Source of the DNA: Balneola sp. EhC07
GTDB taxonomy: Bacteria > Bacteroidota > Rhodothermia > Balneolales > Balneolaceae
NCBI RefSeq assembly: GCF_001650905.1
Contig: NZ_LXYG01000007.1
Coordinates: 1-41,351, forward strand
DNA: 41,351 nucleotides
Direction: 5' to 3'
Below are positions 1-8,169 of this stretch, in pieces; the first letter of the stretch is position 1; each line of letters starts with the position of its first letter. The notes below the pieces were generated by a model, which had not been told where the DNA came from, made no database searches, and saw nothing but the letters and a program-made list of their open reading frames with translations. A program made the position numbers and the translations under genes.

Positions 1-42
1 TATCAGCTATCAGCTATCAGCTATCAGCTATCAGCTATCAGC
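1..42. repeat. heptanucleotide tandem array, TATCAGC x6
   Basis: Six perfect head-to-tail copies of TATCAGC start at the first base of the window, so the array may extend further left. Its right edge touches the stop codon of the minus-strand gene that follows. Read on the minus strand the unit is GCTGATA, which gives TGA or TAG in every frame because 7 is not a multiple of 3. The same heptamer recurs six times at 32571-32612 in the opposite orientation. Confidence 0.95.
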
Positions 43-287
43 TAAAGCGGTAATAAAATAATCTCTTCAAAATCCAGATCAAGAATTTCAAAGATCGGTG
101 TAGCTATCTCTTCAATTTCTTCCTCGGGATATTCATCCAGGCCTTCGAGTTTTACATACAAAGTATCATTATGGTCATCCACAAAATATTGAACATCCGT
201 GGACTCGAAGCTCTCTTTTAACGTTTTAATTAGAAATTGAAGATCTTCTTCAAAGGATTGATGTTCTGTTTCTTCTATATTATTCAT
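42..287 (-). CDS. small acidic hypothetical protein
   Basis: An 81-residue, strongly acidic protein with many Glu and Asp and no membrane segment or signal peptide. I do not recognise a family. The reading frame can be extended to a TTG at 311, but the ATG at 287 is preferred because it gives a normal start and leaves 44 bp to the divergent anmK start for promoters. The stop codon TAG is formed at the edge of the heptamer array, so array changes could alter the 3' end. Residues 15-30 look helical and the middle alternates like beta strands, so a small folded domain is plausible. Function unknown. Confidence 0.6.
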   Translation of the reverse strand: MNNIEETEHQSFEEDLQFLIKTLKESFESTDVQYFVDDHNDTLYVKLEGLDEYPEEEIEEIATPIFEILDLDFEEIILLPL

Positions 288-331
288 GCAGATGGATTTG
301 ATTTGAAGCAAAAATACCCCGAGTTTGAGTC

Positions 332-1453
332 ATGAACAAGCAACTTCTTCGACTAACTGAGATTGCCCAAAAACCTCAGAGAACTATTATTGGGTTGATG
401 TCCGGAACTTCACTGGATGGACTGGATATCGCTATGTGTAAGTTCAAGTGGAAGAAGCCTCAGTTGCTGAATTTCAGAACTGTAGAGTATTCCCAAGATT
501 TAAGAAACAGAATCAGGGCTGTTCAGTCTCAGGTACAGGTTAATCTTCAGGAAGTTTGTGTTTTGCATACAGAGTTGGCTCACTTATACGCTGATCTGGT
601 TTTGGAATCTCTGGAAGAATGGGGAATTGAGCTGCATCAGGTGGACTTGATTGCCAGTCATGGACAAACGATCTATCACCATCCGAATGAAAAGATGAAC
701 AGCACACTTCAAATCGTTGATGGAGATCATATTGCCGAAAAAACCGGAATTGTTACTATCTCTGATTTCCGCCAAAAACATGTTGCCAAAGGAGGTGAAG
801 GTGCTCCGATAGCAGGAATTATGGACGAGGCATTATTCAGGTCGGAATCAAAACACCGATTACTGTTAAATCTTGGTGGGATCTCAAACTTTACCTGGCT
901 ACCAAGTAAGGAAAGTGGTGAGGAGATATTGACCTCAGATATTGGTCCGGCCAATACGCTTATCAACGAAGCAATGAAGAAGCATTTCAACAAACCTTTT
1001 GATGAGAATGGAAAAGTGGCATCAAATGGAAATGTACACTCCGGATTGCTGAAATATTTATTACTGGAACCATTTTTCAGAAAACCATTTCCGAAGACAA
1101 CGGGACAGGAAGATTTTAATCTGGATCTGGTGGAAGAACTAATGACCGGATTCAAGATCGAGCTGGAACCCGAAGATCTTGTAGCAACACTTACCCATTT
1201 AACAGTTCAAAGTATTACACGAGCTTTTGAAGAAGTTATTGGAAATAAGCCTTTTGAAATTTTTATATCTGGTGGGGGAGTGCATAACTTAACCGTTATG
1301 AGTGGGCTGAAAGAGAGGCTTGGTAATGCTGAATTCAAAGATTTTGAAGAATCAGGAATAACAGCAGATTCCAAAGAAGCGGTGTTGATGGCATTTCTTG
1401 CAAACGAATGTGTTGTTGGGGGAGAGTGGGAGTTGGGGAAGGTTAGTTTATAG
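332..1453 (+). CDS. anmK: anhydro-N-acetylmuramic acid kinase
   Basis: A 373-residue sugar kinase of the AnmK family, which cleaves and phosphorylates 1,6-anhydro-MurNAc to MurNAc-6-phosphate using ATP during peptidoglycan recycling in the cytoplasm. The phosphate-binding motif GLMSGTSLDGLD is at residues 21-32. Further family hallmarks are the ASHGQT stretch in the first third, the DIGPANTLI segment near the middle and the SGGGVHN stretch near residue 315. Length matches the family (about 365-390). The start is ATG. It is transcribed away from the small acidic gene and converges on the next gene with only 7 bp between stops. The usual partner murQ is not nearby, so it probably stands alone. 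Confidence 0.95.
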   Translation: MNKQLLRLTEIAQKPQRTIIGLMSGTSLDGLDIAMCKFKWKKPQLLNFRTVEYSQDLRNRIRAVQSQVQVNLQEVCVLHTELAHLYADLVLESLEEWGIELHQVDLIASHGQTIYHHPNEKMNSTLQIVDGDHIAEKTGIVTISDFRQKHVAKGGEGAPIAGIMDEALFRSESKHRLLLNLGGISNFTWLPSKESGEEILTSDIGPANTLINEAMKKHFNKPFDENGKVASNGNVHSGLLKYLLLEPFFRKPFPKTTGQEDFNLDLVEELMTGFKIELEPEDLVATLTHLTVQSITRAFEEVIGNKPFEIFISGGGVHNLTVMSGLKERLGNAEFKDFEESGITADSKEAVLMAFLANECVVGGEWELGKVSL

Positions 1454-1460
1454 GATTAGC

Positions 1461-2354
1461 TTAAAATTTAATTAAGAGCTTACCATAATCAGTAATTAAT
1501 TTATCTCGAACCGGTTTCCCTTTCTCAAAAATAGCTTCCTGAAGCGCCTTGTATTCTTTTCTTCCTTCTTCTGTTTCGATTTTAATCGGTTCTAAGCCAT
1601 GATCTCGCAAATCATACGGACTAGCTTGCATGTCAATGGTTCGGGCTTCTAATGCCAGTTCAAATGCTTCCAGAATAAGATCGCTGCTTACCCACGGATA
1701 TAATTTGAACGCCCATTTATACAGATCCATATTAGAATGAATACAACCCGGCTGTTCGGTTTCTGAGAATGTATCTCTGGAAAGCTCAAATCGATTCATT
1801 GGCTGTGCAGGTTTAGTGAAAAAGCGAAAAGCATCGAAATGAGTGCAAAGCAGTGGTCGTGATTCCACAAATTCAGCAAGCTCATCCGGCTCCATTCGCA
1901 GTGGAACCTGATCATGTCTTGGTTTTTCGGCTTTGTAGACCATAGCCCATTCATGCATGCCAAAACATCCAAAAGACGGACGACTGTTTTGAGTACTTTT
2001 CAGCATTTCCAGAATCCAGGTGGCAGAACGAATTCTTCTTTCCGGAAAAAGGTCCATATCGATCCATGCTTTATTATCTGATATGTTCAATTCCTCAAAA
2101 TCAGGAAGAGTTTCCACATCAGAAAACTCAAGAGCGGTTCCAAATCCGGGCGACCATCTCTTTAGCATTGAAGGACGAAAGGCGTAATATTGAAACAAGA
2201 AGTCCATTACCGGATTCTTTTTGTGTTGAGAACGCTCGATCAAATATTGACCGACTAAATTATCTACTTTAGATTCGTGGTCTGTTTGTCTGGACTTCCA
2301 TTCTTCTTCAGGGAGAACCACGTCTATATTTATGTCAGGTATAACTGCTTGCAT
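1461..2354 (-). CDS. conserved protein often labelled '3-methyladenine DNA glycosylase' (function unproven)
   Basis: A cytoplasmic protein of about 297 residues. From memory it matches a family common in Actinobacteria and present in Bacteroidota-like genomes, which databases often call 3-methyladenine DNA glycosylase. Recognisable blocks are FLFQYYAFRPSMLKRW near residue 50, FGCFGMHEWAMVY near 130, THFDAFRFF near 173, QPGCIHSNMDLYKWAFKL near 208 and DMQASPYDLRDHG near 248. No helix-hairpin-helix or AAG-type glycosylase fold is visible, so the enzyme name should not be trusted. The conserved His, Asp and Cys residues suggest an enzyme. The frame opens at a TTG (2360), but an ATG two codons later is the likelier start. 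It converges on anmK. Confidence 0.7.
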   Translation of the reverse strand: MQAVIPDINIDVVLPEEEWKSRQTDHESKVDNLVGQYLIERSQHKKNPVMDFLFQYYAFRPSMLKRWSPGFGTALEFSDVETLPDFEELNISDNKAWIDMDLFPERRIRSATWILEMLKSTQNSRPSFGCFGMHEWAMVYKAEKPRHDQVPLRMEPDELAEFVESRPLLCTHFDAFRFFTKPAQPMNRFELSRDTFSETEQPGCIHSNMDLYKWAFKLYPWVSSDLILEAFELALEARTIDMQASPYDLRDHGLEPIKIETEEGRKEYKALQEAIFEKGKPVRDKLITDYGKLLIKF

Positions 2355-2378
2355 ATCCAAAGATAAGGAATTGGATTT

Positions 2379-2440
2379 AACCCTTTCAGGGTTTTTGTGC
2401 GAATATCTTACATCTATTGATATTGAATCCCTTCGGGATT
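2379..2440. repeat. pair of short palindromes with TTC loops
   Basis: Two perfect 6-bp stems share the same triloop: AACCCT-TTC-AGGGTT at 2379-2393 and AATCCC-TTC-GGGATT at 2426-2440, 32 bp apart. They lie between two divergently transcribed genes, so transcription termination is an unlikely role. The layout of two related palindromes resembles REP-type intergenic elements. No transposase is nearby. Confidence 0.6.
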
Positions 2441-2524
2441 AATCATGAATTATAAACTTGATAAATTTTAATTCAACTTGTCTCAATAAAATAGACTATC
2501 AATCTTATCACATATATCAATCAA

Positions 2525-2551
2525 TTGTGATAGAAATAGTTTATAAGTTTG
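2525..2551 (+). promoter_or_regulatory. candidate Bacteroidota-type promoter for the thioredoxin-like gene
   Basis: TTG at 2525-2527 and TAAGTTTG at 2544-2551 match the -33 and TAnnTTTG -7 boxes used by the primary sigma factor of Bacteroidota. The 16-bp spacing is slightly short. The start codon is 12 bp beyond the -7 box, giving a very short leader. Confidence 0.4.
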
Positions 2552-2563
2552 GTAAAATTTTAA

Positions 2564-3187
2564 ATGAGACAACAAATGATGAAGTCATCAGCTATTACCA
2601 ACGAAGTTCTGACCAAAGCTCTTAACTATGACAGTTATACGAAGCTGATAGGAGATCTTTTTTCTGAAAACAGAACAACCAATGACGATAATTCTGAAAG
2701 TCAGTTGAACTATACCAAGCTGAATATTCAGCGGGCTTCAAGATGGGAAAAGAGAGCTAAGCTGAATGATGATCTGAAGGAAGTGGTCAATAAGATTAAT
2801 AACGATCAGATCTGGTTGGTGATCACAGAAGGGTGGTGCGGAGATGCTGCTCAGATACTTCCTTTTATAAATAAAATATCAGAGCTAAATGAGAAAATTG
2901 AACTGAAGCTCATACTCAGAGATCAGCATCCCGAAGTGATGGATGAGTTTTTAACAGATGGAAGTCGGTCAATTCCGAAAGTTGTTGTTCTGAATAAAGA
3001 AACTCTTGATGTGTTGGGGAGCTGGGGACCACGACCAAAAGCCGTACATGATGATTATGTTCAGAAAAGGAGAGATGCTGATTATGATAATAAGAAAGCA
3101 GCTGAAGAACTTCATTTGTGGTATGCCAGAGATAAAGGCAAAACCACTCAGGTAGAGTTCAAAGAATTTTTAGAAACACTGAACTGA
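2564..3187 (+). CDS. thioredoxin-fold family protein with a single active-site cysteine
   Basis: A 207-residue soluble protein with a thioredoxin fold in its C-terminal two thirds. The redox site is WCGDA at residues 91-95, so only the first cysteine (C92) of the usual CxxC is present. The conserved cis-proline is in SIPK (P138). The first 80 residues are a helical N-terminal extension without a signal peptide. Proteins of this type are common in Bacteroidota as 'thioredoxin family protein' and may work by a monothiol mechanism, perhaps with bacillithiol or a partner cysteine; that is inference. Start ATG; a second ATG five codons later is possible. It converges on the pseudouridine synthase gene with a 1-bp gap. 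Confidence 0.8.
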   Translation: MRQQMMKSSAITNEVLTKALNYDSYTKLIGDLFSENRTTNDDNSESQLNYTKLNIQRASRWEKRAKLNDDLKEVVNKINNDQIWLVITEGWCGDAAQILPFINKISELNEKIELKLILRDQHPEVMDEFLTDGSRSIPKVVVLNKETLDVLGSWGPRPKAVHDDYVQKRRDADYDNKKAAEELHLWYARDKGKTTQVEFKEFLETLN

Positions 3188-3188
3188 A

Positions 3189-3893
3189 TCAGTATTCAAA
3201 GAAATTCCAGGGTTGAAGATTTGGTACACTAGCCTCAAAAGTCATTTTCTTTTTAAGAGTAGGATGCTCAATAGTCAACCGTACGGCTCTTAAACCCATT
3301 TCTTTTCCGTCTTTGTTTCCTTCTTCTCCGTATCGGTAATCGCCCCATAATGAATGTCCTTCTTTAGCCATTTGTACCCTTATCTGATGAGGTCGACCTG
3401 TAAACAAGTCTATTTCAACTAAACTGTAATTGGCATTTTGTTTGATGGTTTCAAAGCTGAGCTTAGACTCTTTGGCTTTGCCCCTGGGCTTTTTATATGC
3501 GGAAACGTTATTCGAACGATTATCTTTCTCCAGGTAATGAACCAATGTGGCACTTGGCGGAGTCATTCCCTCAACCATTGCCCAATAAGTTTTATCCATT
3601 TTATTATTTCTAATCTGCTCCGATAATCGGGAAGCAGCTTTAGAAGTTCTTGCCAACACCATTACTCCACTGACAGGTCTGTCTAATCGGTGAACCAATC
3701 CCATCCAAACATCGCCTGGTTTGTTATATTTCTTCTTAATGTACTTTTTACAAAGAGTTAATACGTCAGGGTCTCCGGTGTGATCTTCTTGTGATAGAAC
3801 ACCTGCAGGTTTATCAATCACCAATAAATGATTGTCTTCATAAATAATAGGGATATCCGGATTAGTGCGCGTAGTCTGTTTTTTCATATTCAT
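3189..3893 (-). CDS. RluA-family RNA pseudouridine synthase
   Basis: A 234-residue pseudouridine synthase that isomerises uridine in rRNA or tRNA. The catalytic motif HRLDRPVSG carries the nucleophilic Asp at residue 71. The substrate-binding GRPHQIRVQ and the final LWGDYRYG block are present. There is no S4 domain, as in the short RluA/TruC-like members. Which RNA and position it modifies cannot be told from sequence. Length is normal for single-domain members. Start ATG with a second ATG at codon 3. About 290 bp of AT-rich sequence without a visible gene lies upstream. Confidence 0.9.
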   Translation of the reverse strand: MNMKKQTTRTNPDIPIIYEDNHLLVIDKPAGVLSQEDHTGDPDVLTLCKKYIKKKYNKPGDVWMGLVHRLDRPVSGVMVLARTSKAASRLSEQIRNNKMDKTYWAMVEGMTPPSATLVHYLEKDNRSNNVSAYKKPRGKAKESKLSFETIKQNANYSLVEIDLFTGRPHQIRVQMAKEGHSLWGDYRYGEEGNKDGKEMGLRAVRLTIEHPTLKKKMTFEASVPNLQPWNFFEY

Positions 3894-4185
3894 TCTCAGG
3901 TTCTTGAGGAAAATACATCTTTTTAAATCCTGATTTCTATTTGCTTTTGATTAATCCATTGACTTTCAATGAATTAAAATATTTAAAATTATTCTTATAA
4001 AGCCTTAATATTAAAAGAGGGAAAAGCTTATTAATAAAAGTATTCTTAATTTACACTGGTGAGCAAATAAAAGTTAAGGTAGCCCGTTCAGTTCTTTAAT
4101 TGTAACATCTGGCATTAAGCTCACTCTTAGTATAGTAGTGATTATAAAACCACAAAAGAGAAAAAAGTTCATCTAAAGACGAAAT

Positions 4186-4560
4186 ATGTTTAATTGGTTC
4201 AAGAAAAAGGAAGTATTTAGAGAAATTTGTATCCCAAAAGTATTTTTGGATAATGATATTGACTTCCGCTACCAGCATTCCATTGAGATCGCAACCATTC
4301 GAAGTAAAAGCAAATCAATATTTAAAGATATTGCTAAACTAATTCAAGAAAATGATACTCAATCTTTGAAAGACCTTTCAAATCCAGTATTGAACGAGGA
4401 CTCTATCAAGGTATATAACTTAATAGGTTCACAGGAAAATCAAAGAATGTTAATTGCCATTCTAAATCCTGTTAAGAAAGGAGAAGAACCGAGACTGGTA
4501 GCTTATAATCTGATCAACTCTGCTCGCCAAATGAGCATTAAAAAAGTTAGTAATTTTTAG
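4186..4560 (+). CDS. hypothetical protein
   Basis: A 124-residue protein starting MFNWFKKKE, an amphipathic opening often seen in small Bacteroidota proteins. It has no signal peptide or transmembrane segment. The middle (residues 40-70) is helical and polar; the second half alternates hydrophobic and charged residues with a conserved-looking MLIAILNP segment. I do not recognise the family. The start is ATG. The gene stands alone between the pseudouridine synthase and a decayed spacer, so it may be a strain-specific insertion. Function unknown. Confidence 0.6.
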   Translation: MFNWFKKKEVFREICIPKVFLDNDIDFRYQHSIEIATIRSKSKSIFKDIAKLIQENDTQSLKDLSNPVLNEDSIKVYNLIGSQENQRMLIAILNPVKKGEEPRLVAYNLINSARQMSIKKVSNF

Positions 4561-4956
4561 TATTCAAAAGAAAATGGCTTAAAGCAAGTTGTCCCGAATT
4601 TAGTTTCGGAATATTGGTGGCAAATTTTAGTTTTGAACTGATTAGGAAGTAATTTAAACTACAATTTAGCTAGTATATTATAGATAAATAAGTTTCTATC
4701 GTTAGTAGATCTGCGTTTTCCTCTGTCAATAGTACTTTTCCCGGGATAACTACAAAGCTTCTTGTCCTCCAATAATGGTAGGCATTACTGGTAAAAATTC
4801 AATAATATCATCATCTTATCTGTTATAGAGACCTCTTTATGTTCACCCGTATGTGAATAAGTTTCACCTTCGTACTTATGAATATTAATTTTGAAAATGA
4901 CTTGCCAGTAATGATCTTGATCCAATGTAAAATTACTAAATATCTCTTCTTTTGAT
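4561..4956. other. 396-bp intergenic spacer with decayed sequence
   Basis: AT-rich spacer between the hypothetical gene and the PPK2 gene. It holds a degenerate copy of the palindrome found at 36.5-36.9 kb and, on the minus strand, a short coding-like frame that may be a frameshifted remnant. No terminator or RNA gene is visible. Confidence 0.6.
4592..4612 (+). repeat. degenerate copy of the 36.5-kb palindromic element
   Basis: TCCCGAA followed by a TTTAG loop and TTCGGAA closely matches the stem-loop core at 36557-36575, with one mismatch in the right arm. The outer GACGTCA head and GATCTT tail are absent. It is best read as a decayed half element, though chance similarity is possible in so short a match. 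Confidence 0.4.
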
Positions 4957-4964
4957 ATGGACAA
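4750..4964 (-). pseudogene. possible small gene remnant, frameshifted
   Basis: On the minus strand a 59-codon frame runs from a TTG at 4964 to a stop at 4785 and looks coding (FTLDQDHYWQVIFKINIHKY near its start). Just before the stop the sense continues better in another frame, giving DDDIIEFLPVMPTIIGG and ending at 4750. One missing base near 4808-4816 would join the two. Family not recognised; the GG near the end recalls ubiquitin-like sulfur carriers, but that is only a hint. It overlaps the start of the PPK2 gene by 8 bp, which argues against an intact gene. Confidence 0.3.
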
Positions 4965-5778
4965 AGAAAATTATAAAAATGGTAAGCTGAAGTACGAAGT
5001 ATATGCTGAAGAACTTGCCAAACTACGGTCAGAATTACTAAAACTGCAATATTGGGTAAAAGAAAAGCAGCTAAAAGTGTGCGTGATCTTTGAAGGAAGA
5101 GATGCTGCAGGAAAGGGTGGAGTCATAAAAAGGATAACTGCTCCATTGAATCCCAGAACCGTTCGCGTGGCTGCACTTGCAAAACCAACTGAAAAGGAGC
5201 AAACACAATGGTATTTTCAGAGATATGTACAACATCTTCCTTCAGCAGGCGAGATCGTGATTTTTGACCGAAGTTGGTATAACAGAGCAGGAGTAGAGCG
5301 AGTAATGGGTTTTTGTTCTGATGAAGAGTATTGGGAATTCCTTAGAACGTGTCCAGACTTTGAGAAAATGCTCATCGGATCAGGTATTATTCTTATAAAA
5401 TATTGGTTTGCGATCAGTGACGGCGTTCAGGATAAACGTTTTCAGGATAGAAATAATGATCCTCTCAAGCGATGGAAACTCAGTGATATGGATCTCTTGG
5501 CAAGAAGTAAATGGGTGGAATATTCTAAAGCTAAAGATATAATGTTAGAACATACCGATACATCTGAATCTCCTTGGTATGTGGTAAATGCTGACGTTAA
5601 AAGACATGCCCGCTTAAACTGTATGACCCATCTTTTGAGTAAAATCGATTATCAGGATCTAACTCCTGACCCAATCGAGTTGCCACCATTAATTGTTGAT
5701 ACAGATTATGAAAGACCTTCTATAAACAACCAGAACTGGGTTCCGGCGATCTATGGGGAAAATCCTTTTGACAGTTAA
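4957..5778 (+). CDS. ppk2: polyphosphate kinase 2 family protein (PPK2)
   Basis: A 273-residue single-domain PPK2, which transfers phosphate between polyphosphate and nucleoside di- or monophosphates in the cytoplasm. The Walker A motif GRDAAGKGG is at residues 47-55, the Walker B FDRSWYNR is at 103-110 (D104, R105), and the lid segment with DPLKRWKLS lies near residue 167. This pattern fits class I enzymes, which mainly regenerate ATP or GTP from the diphosphate. The nucleotide preference cannot be read from sequence. Start ATG; no ppk1 or exopolyphosphatase gene is nearby. A weak 7-bp inverted repeat at 5821-5843 follows at the convergent end. Confidence 0.92.
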   Translation: MDKENYKNGKLKYEVYAEELAKLRSELLKLQYWVKEKQLKVCVIFEGRDAAGKGGVIKRITAPLNPRTVRVAALAKPTEKEQTQWYFQRYVQHLPSAGEIVIFDRSWYNRAGVERVMGFCSDEEYWEFLRTCPDFEKMLIGSGIILIKYWFAISDGVQDKRFQDRNNDPLKRWKLSDMDLLARSKWVEYSKAKDIMLEHTDTSESPWYVVNADVKRHARLNCMTHLLSKIDYQDLTPDPIELPPLIVDTDYERPSINNQNWVPAIYGENPFDS

Positions 5779-5838
5779 TTATCTTGAATTGAATTTATAG
5801 AATTACTAAAATTTATTGTCCTTGAAAGTAACGTGTTT

Positions 5839-6258
5839 TCAAGCTCCCAAAAGCGGCAAATGCTTCACTTTATGATAAGTAAGAGCAAGCTTTATACAAT
5901 GCTTGAGTTCGTTCTCGGGGATTTTTTCATCCAGCTTAAATACAATGGCTCGGTCACCTTCAAAAATGAATGTATCCTGATAGAGTTTTTTGAAAGTGGG
6001 AACTAGTTTGGAAGTGCATTTGAAATACATGGCATATTGATCCGGTTTCTTTTCTTTCCAGTCCATGCGGACTGTGCTTCCGTGTTTAGTAAGATAACTC
6101 GGTTCTCCCCATTTCAACGTTTCCTCCAAGTTTTCCAAGCCATCAACTTCTGAAGCAGCTTCCAGTACCAATTCTCTTAGTTTCTCCATTTGAGACCGAA
6201 CAGAACCCGGATAATTCTCAAATACTTCGATGGTTTTTGGGTTGGTGGATAGGTTCAT
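5839..6258 (-). CDS. DUF1801 domain protein (YdhG-like)
   Basis: A 139-residue cytoplasmic protein of the DUF1801/YdhG-like alpha-beta fold, related to CyaY-like and SCO-type small domains. Family marks are the ETLKWGEPSY block around residue 46 and the MYFKCTSKLVPTF stretch near 77, followed by a helical end with YHKVKHLPLLG. The biochemical role of the family is unknown. Start ATG. It faces the PPK2 gene tail to tail and is separated from the next minus-strand gene by about 70 bp. Confidence 0.8.
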   Translation of the reverse strand: MNLSTNPKTIEVFENYPGSVRSQMEKLRELVLEAASEVDGLENLEETLKWGEPSYLTKHGSTVRMDWKEKKPDQYAMYFKCTSKLVPTFKKLYQDTFIFEGDRAIVFKLDEKIPENELKHCIKLALTYHKVKHLPLLGA

Positions 6259-6327
6259 TGTAATTCTTCAAATTTCCAGTTAAAAAATGTTGAAAAGGAT
6301 TGTTTTGTGAGAAATCAGATTTTAATC

Positions 6328-6654
6328 TTATGGCAATAGTATGTCTGTCCTACCGTCAGCAAGGTCAAGCCATATTAGGAATGAAAATATTCCCATTAGT
6401 AAGATTAATAAGTCTGAAATTAAAATTGAAATAATAACTACAAATGAATTCGACCAATCCTCTTTTGCTCTAAAAGCCTTTCGATGAGTAAGAAATAGCC
6501 AAATTGGAAGTAGTAAAAATTGGAGAATGAAAATAATGGGTCTCCACGTTCTATAATCAACAATAGCGTCTAATAGAATTAAGAAGCAGAATAAACTCAA
6601 AGCAAAGCATATTACTACTTGCCCAAATATTTGAATATAAAATCTATTTCCCAT
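6328..6654 (-). CDS. small hypothetical membrane protein
   Basis: A 108-residue protein with three strongly hydrophobic segments (about residues 8-30, 37-56 and 70-94) joined by short charged loops, so an inner-membrane protein. No family is recognised. Start ATG. It lies 36 bp downstream of the symporter gene on the same strand and may be the last, loosely coupled member of that operon. Function unknown. Confidence 0.6.
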   Translation of the reverse strand: MGNRFYIQIFGQVVICFALSLFCFLILLDAIVDYRTWRPIIFILQFLLLPIWLFLTHRKAFRAKEDWSNSFVVIISILISDLLILLMGIFSFLIWLDLADGRTDILLP

Positions 6655-6690
6655 TTTAAGTTGACATAATTACATGGTAACACATGATTT

Positions 6691-8169
6691 TTAAAGCTCC
6701 GTATACCTCTCAATTCGGTCTCTGTCCTCAGGCTCGGTGGTCAAGCTAATTCCTATTAATAAAGCCAGATTCACGATCAAACCATAAATTCCTTCATGCA
6801 TGGGGAGCGGTTTGAATTCGGGATTGTAAAGGAAGAATAATGTGACCACAATCCCGCCGATCAATCCTGCAAGTGCACCTTTTCCATTTGCTCGAGGCCA
6901 ATAAAACATGGCAAATACCAACGGGAACATCTGAGCAATTCCGCCATATGCTCCCAGCAATAGAGATACAATATCCGTTTCTGAAAACACCGCGAAGTAA
7001 TAGGCGATCAAACTTATTACAATTACTAAAATTCGTATCAATGTCCGTTCATTGCCTTCAGCTTTCATCCAGTTTGCAAGTGATGGGGATTTTGAAAGTC
7101 CGTCCCGAACGGCAACCGAAGCTGCTGCGTGAACAATGGCATCACCCGAAGACATTGAAGCCGCCAAAGTTCCGGCACAAACCAAACCGATCAGAATTAC
7201 AGGCAGATCCATTTGAAGCAATACATGTGGAAGAATAGAGTCAGCCGGAGTTACATTCGGAAAAGCCAGAACGGCAGCAAAACCGATGATCAAAATCGGA
7301 ACCAAAAAGACCTGAAAAGTAGGGTAGAGGACAACAGTTAATTTAATAGTTCGATCACTTTTTGCAGCAAACGCTTTCATAAAGAAATGTGGCCACATCG
7401 AAAATCCAATCGCAGAGATCAATACGGCTGAACTGAATCCCCACCAATCCCAGACGGCTCCGCTACTGGTTAAACCCGGAGCAGTTAAAGCGTCACCAAA
7501 ATCGGAAGCAATCAATTCCTCAAACATCGGCCCGATTCCTCCATACATCTTTTCAGGAAGATATATTCCCAAAAACCATGCAATGATCAGCATGAAAATT
7601 CCTTGGAAAGTATTCGTCCACCCAACCCCCATCACTCCACTGAAGAACACATACACAAGCACAACTCCGTATGCAATTCCGGCGCCCAACCATTCAGGAA
7701 TAGTTCCTTCACTGATCGTATTCAGCACCAATCCGGCGCCTTTCATTTGAAGGGTTAAATAGGGAATTAATACCACCACTGTTAGTATAGCTAAAAGAGC
7801 AGAAAGTACTTTACTGTTATAACGATCCTGAAGTAATTCAGCCTGAGTCACAAATCCGTGTTTTGCTCCAAGTTTTCTGGCCTTGGGACCAAAAAAGTAA
7901 AAGGGAACCATTCCCAAAGCTCCATAAGCAATAATGTAGAAAGCGGCTGCTCCACGAGAATACGCCCAACCCGGTCCACCCAAAAATGCAAAAGACGAAA
8001 ATATGGAAGCGCCCAACACAAAATAGAGAATGAACACATTCATGGAGCGATCACCGGCTACATATCCGGCTGCACTGTTACTCACTTTTCTTCCGGGGAT
8101 GATTCCCATCACCAAAGTGATCGCCAAATAGATCCCACAAATTCCGAGGATAATGATCCAGTCAGCCAA
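6691..8169 (-). CDS. sodium:solute symporter family transporter (SSS)
   Basis: A 492-residue inner-membrane protein with about 13 hydrophobic helices, typical of the SSS family that couples solute uptake to sodium. The N-terminal segment with AAGYVAGDRSM near residue 33, the FAFLGGPGWAYSRG block near 62, and AASMSSGDAIVHAAASVAVRD near 335 are the usual core signatures. The closest general type is PanF/acetate-like permeases; substrate unknown. The start is a TTG directly abutting the stop of the upstream DUF3311 gene (TAA then TTG), which implies translational coupling. DUF3311 proteins are regular small partners of this transporter type. Confidence 0.88.
   Translation of the reverse strand: MADWIIILGICGIYLAITLVMGIIPGRKVSNSAAGYVAGDRSMNVFILYFVLGASIFSSFAFLGGPGWAYSRGAAAFYIIAYGALGMVPFYFFGPKARKLGAKHGFVTQAELLQDRYNSKVLSALLAILTVVVLIPYLTLQMKGAGLVLNTISEGTIPEWLGAGIAYGVVLVYVFFSGVMGVGWTNTFQGIFMLIIAWFLGIYLPEKMYGGIGPMFEELIASDFGDALTAPGLTSSGAVWDWWGFSSAVLISAIGFSMWPHFFMKAFAAKSDRTIKLTVVLYPTFQVFLVPILIIGFAAVLAFPNVTPADSILPHVLLQMDLPVILIGLVCAGTLAASMSSGDAIVHAAASVAVRDGLSKSPSLANWMKAEGNERTLIRILVIVISLIAYYFAVFSETDIVSLLLGAYGGIAQMFPLVFAMFYWPRANGKGALAGLIGGIVVTLFFLYNPEFKPLPMHEGIYGLIVNLALLIGISLTTEPEDRDRIERYTEL

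Noticed and set aside
1-42. CRISPR array
   Set aside because: The units are 7 bp and contiguous with no spacers, and no cas gene is present.
727-1155. 142-codon minus-strand frame within anmK
   Set aside because: It is antisense to a well-supported gene and shows no family features.
3894-4185. hidden gene upstream of the pseudouridine synthase
   Set aside because: The 292-bp stretch is AT-rich with stops in all frames and no RNA-like structure.
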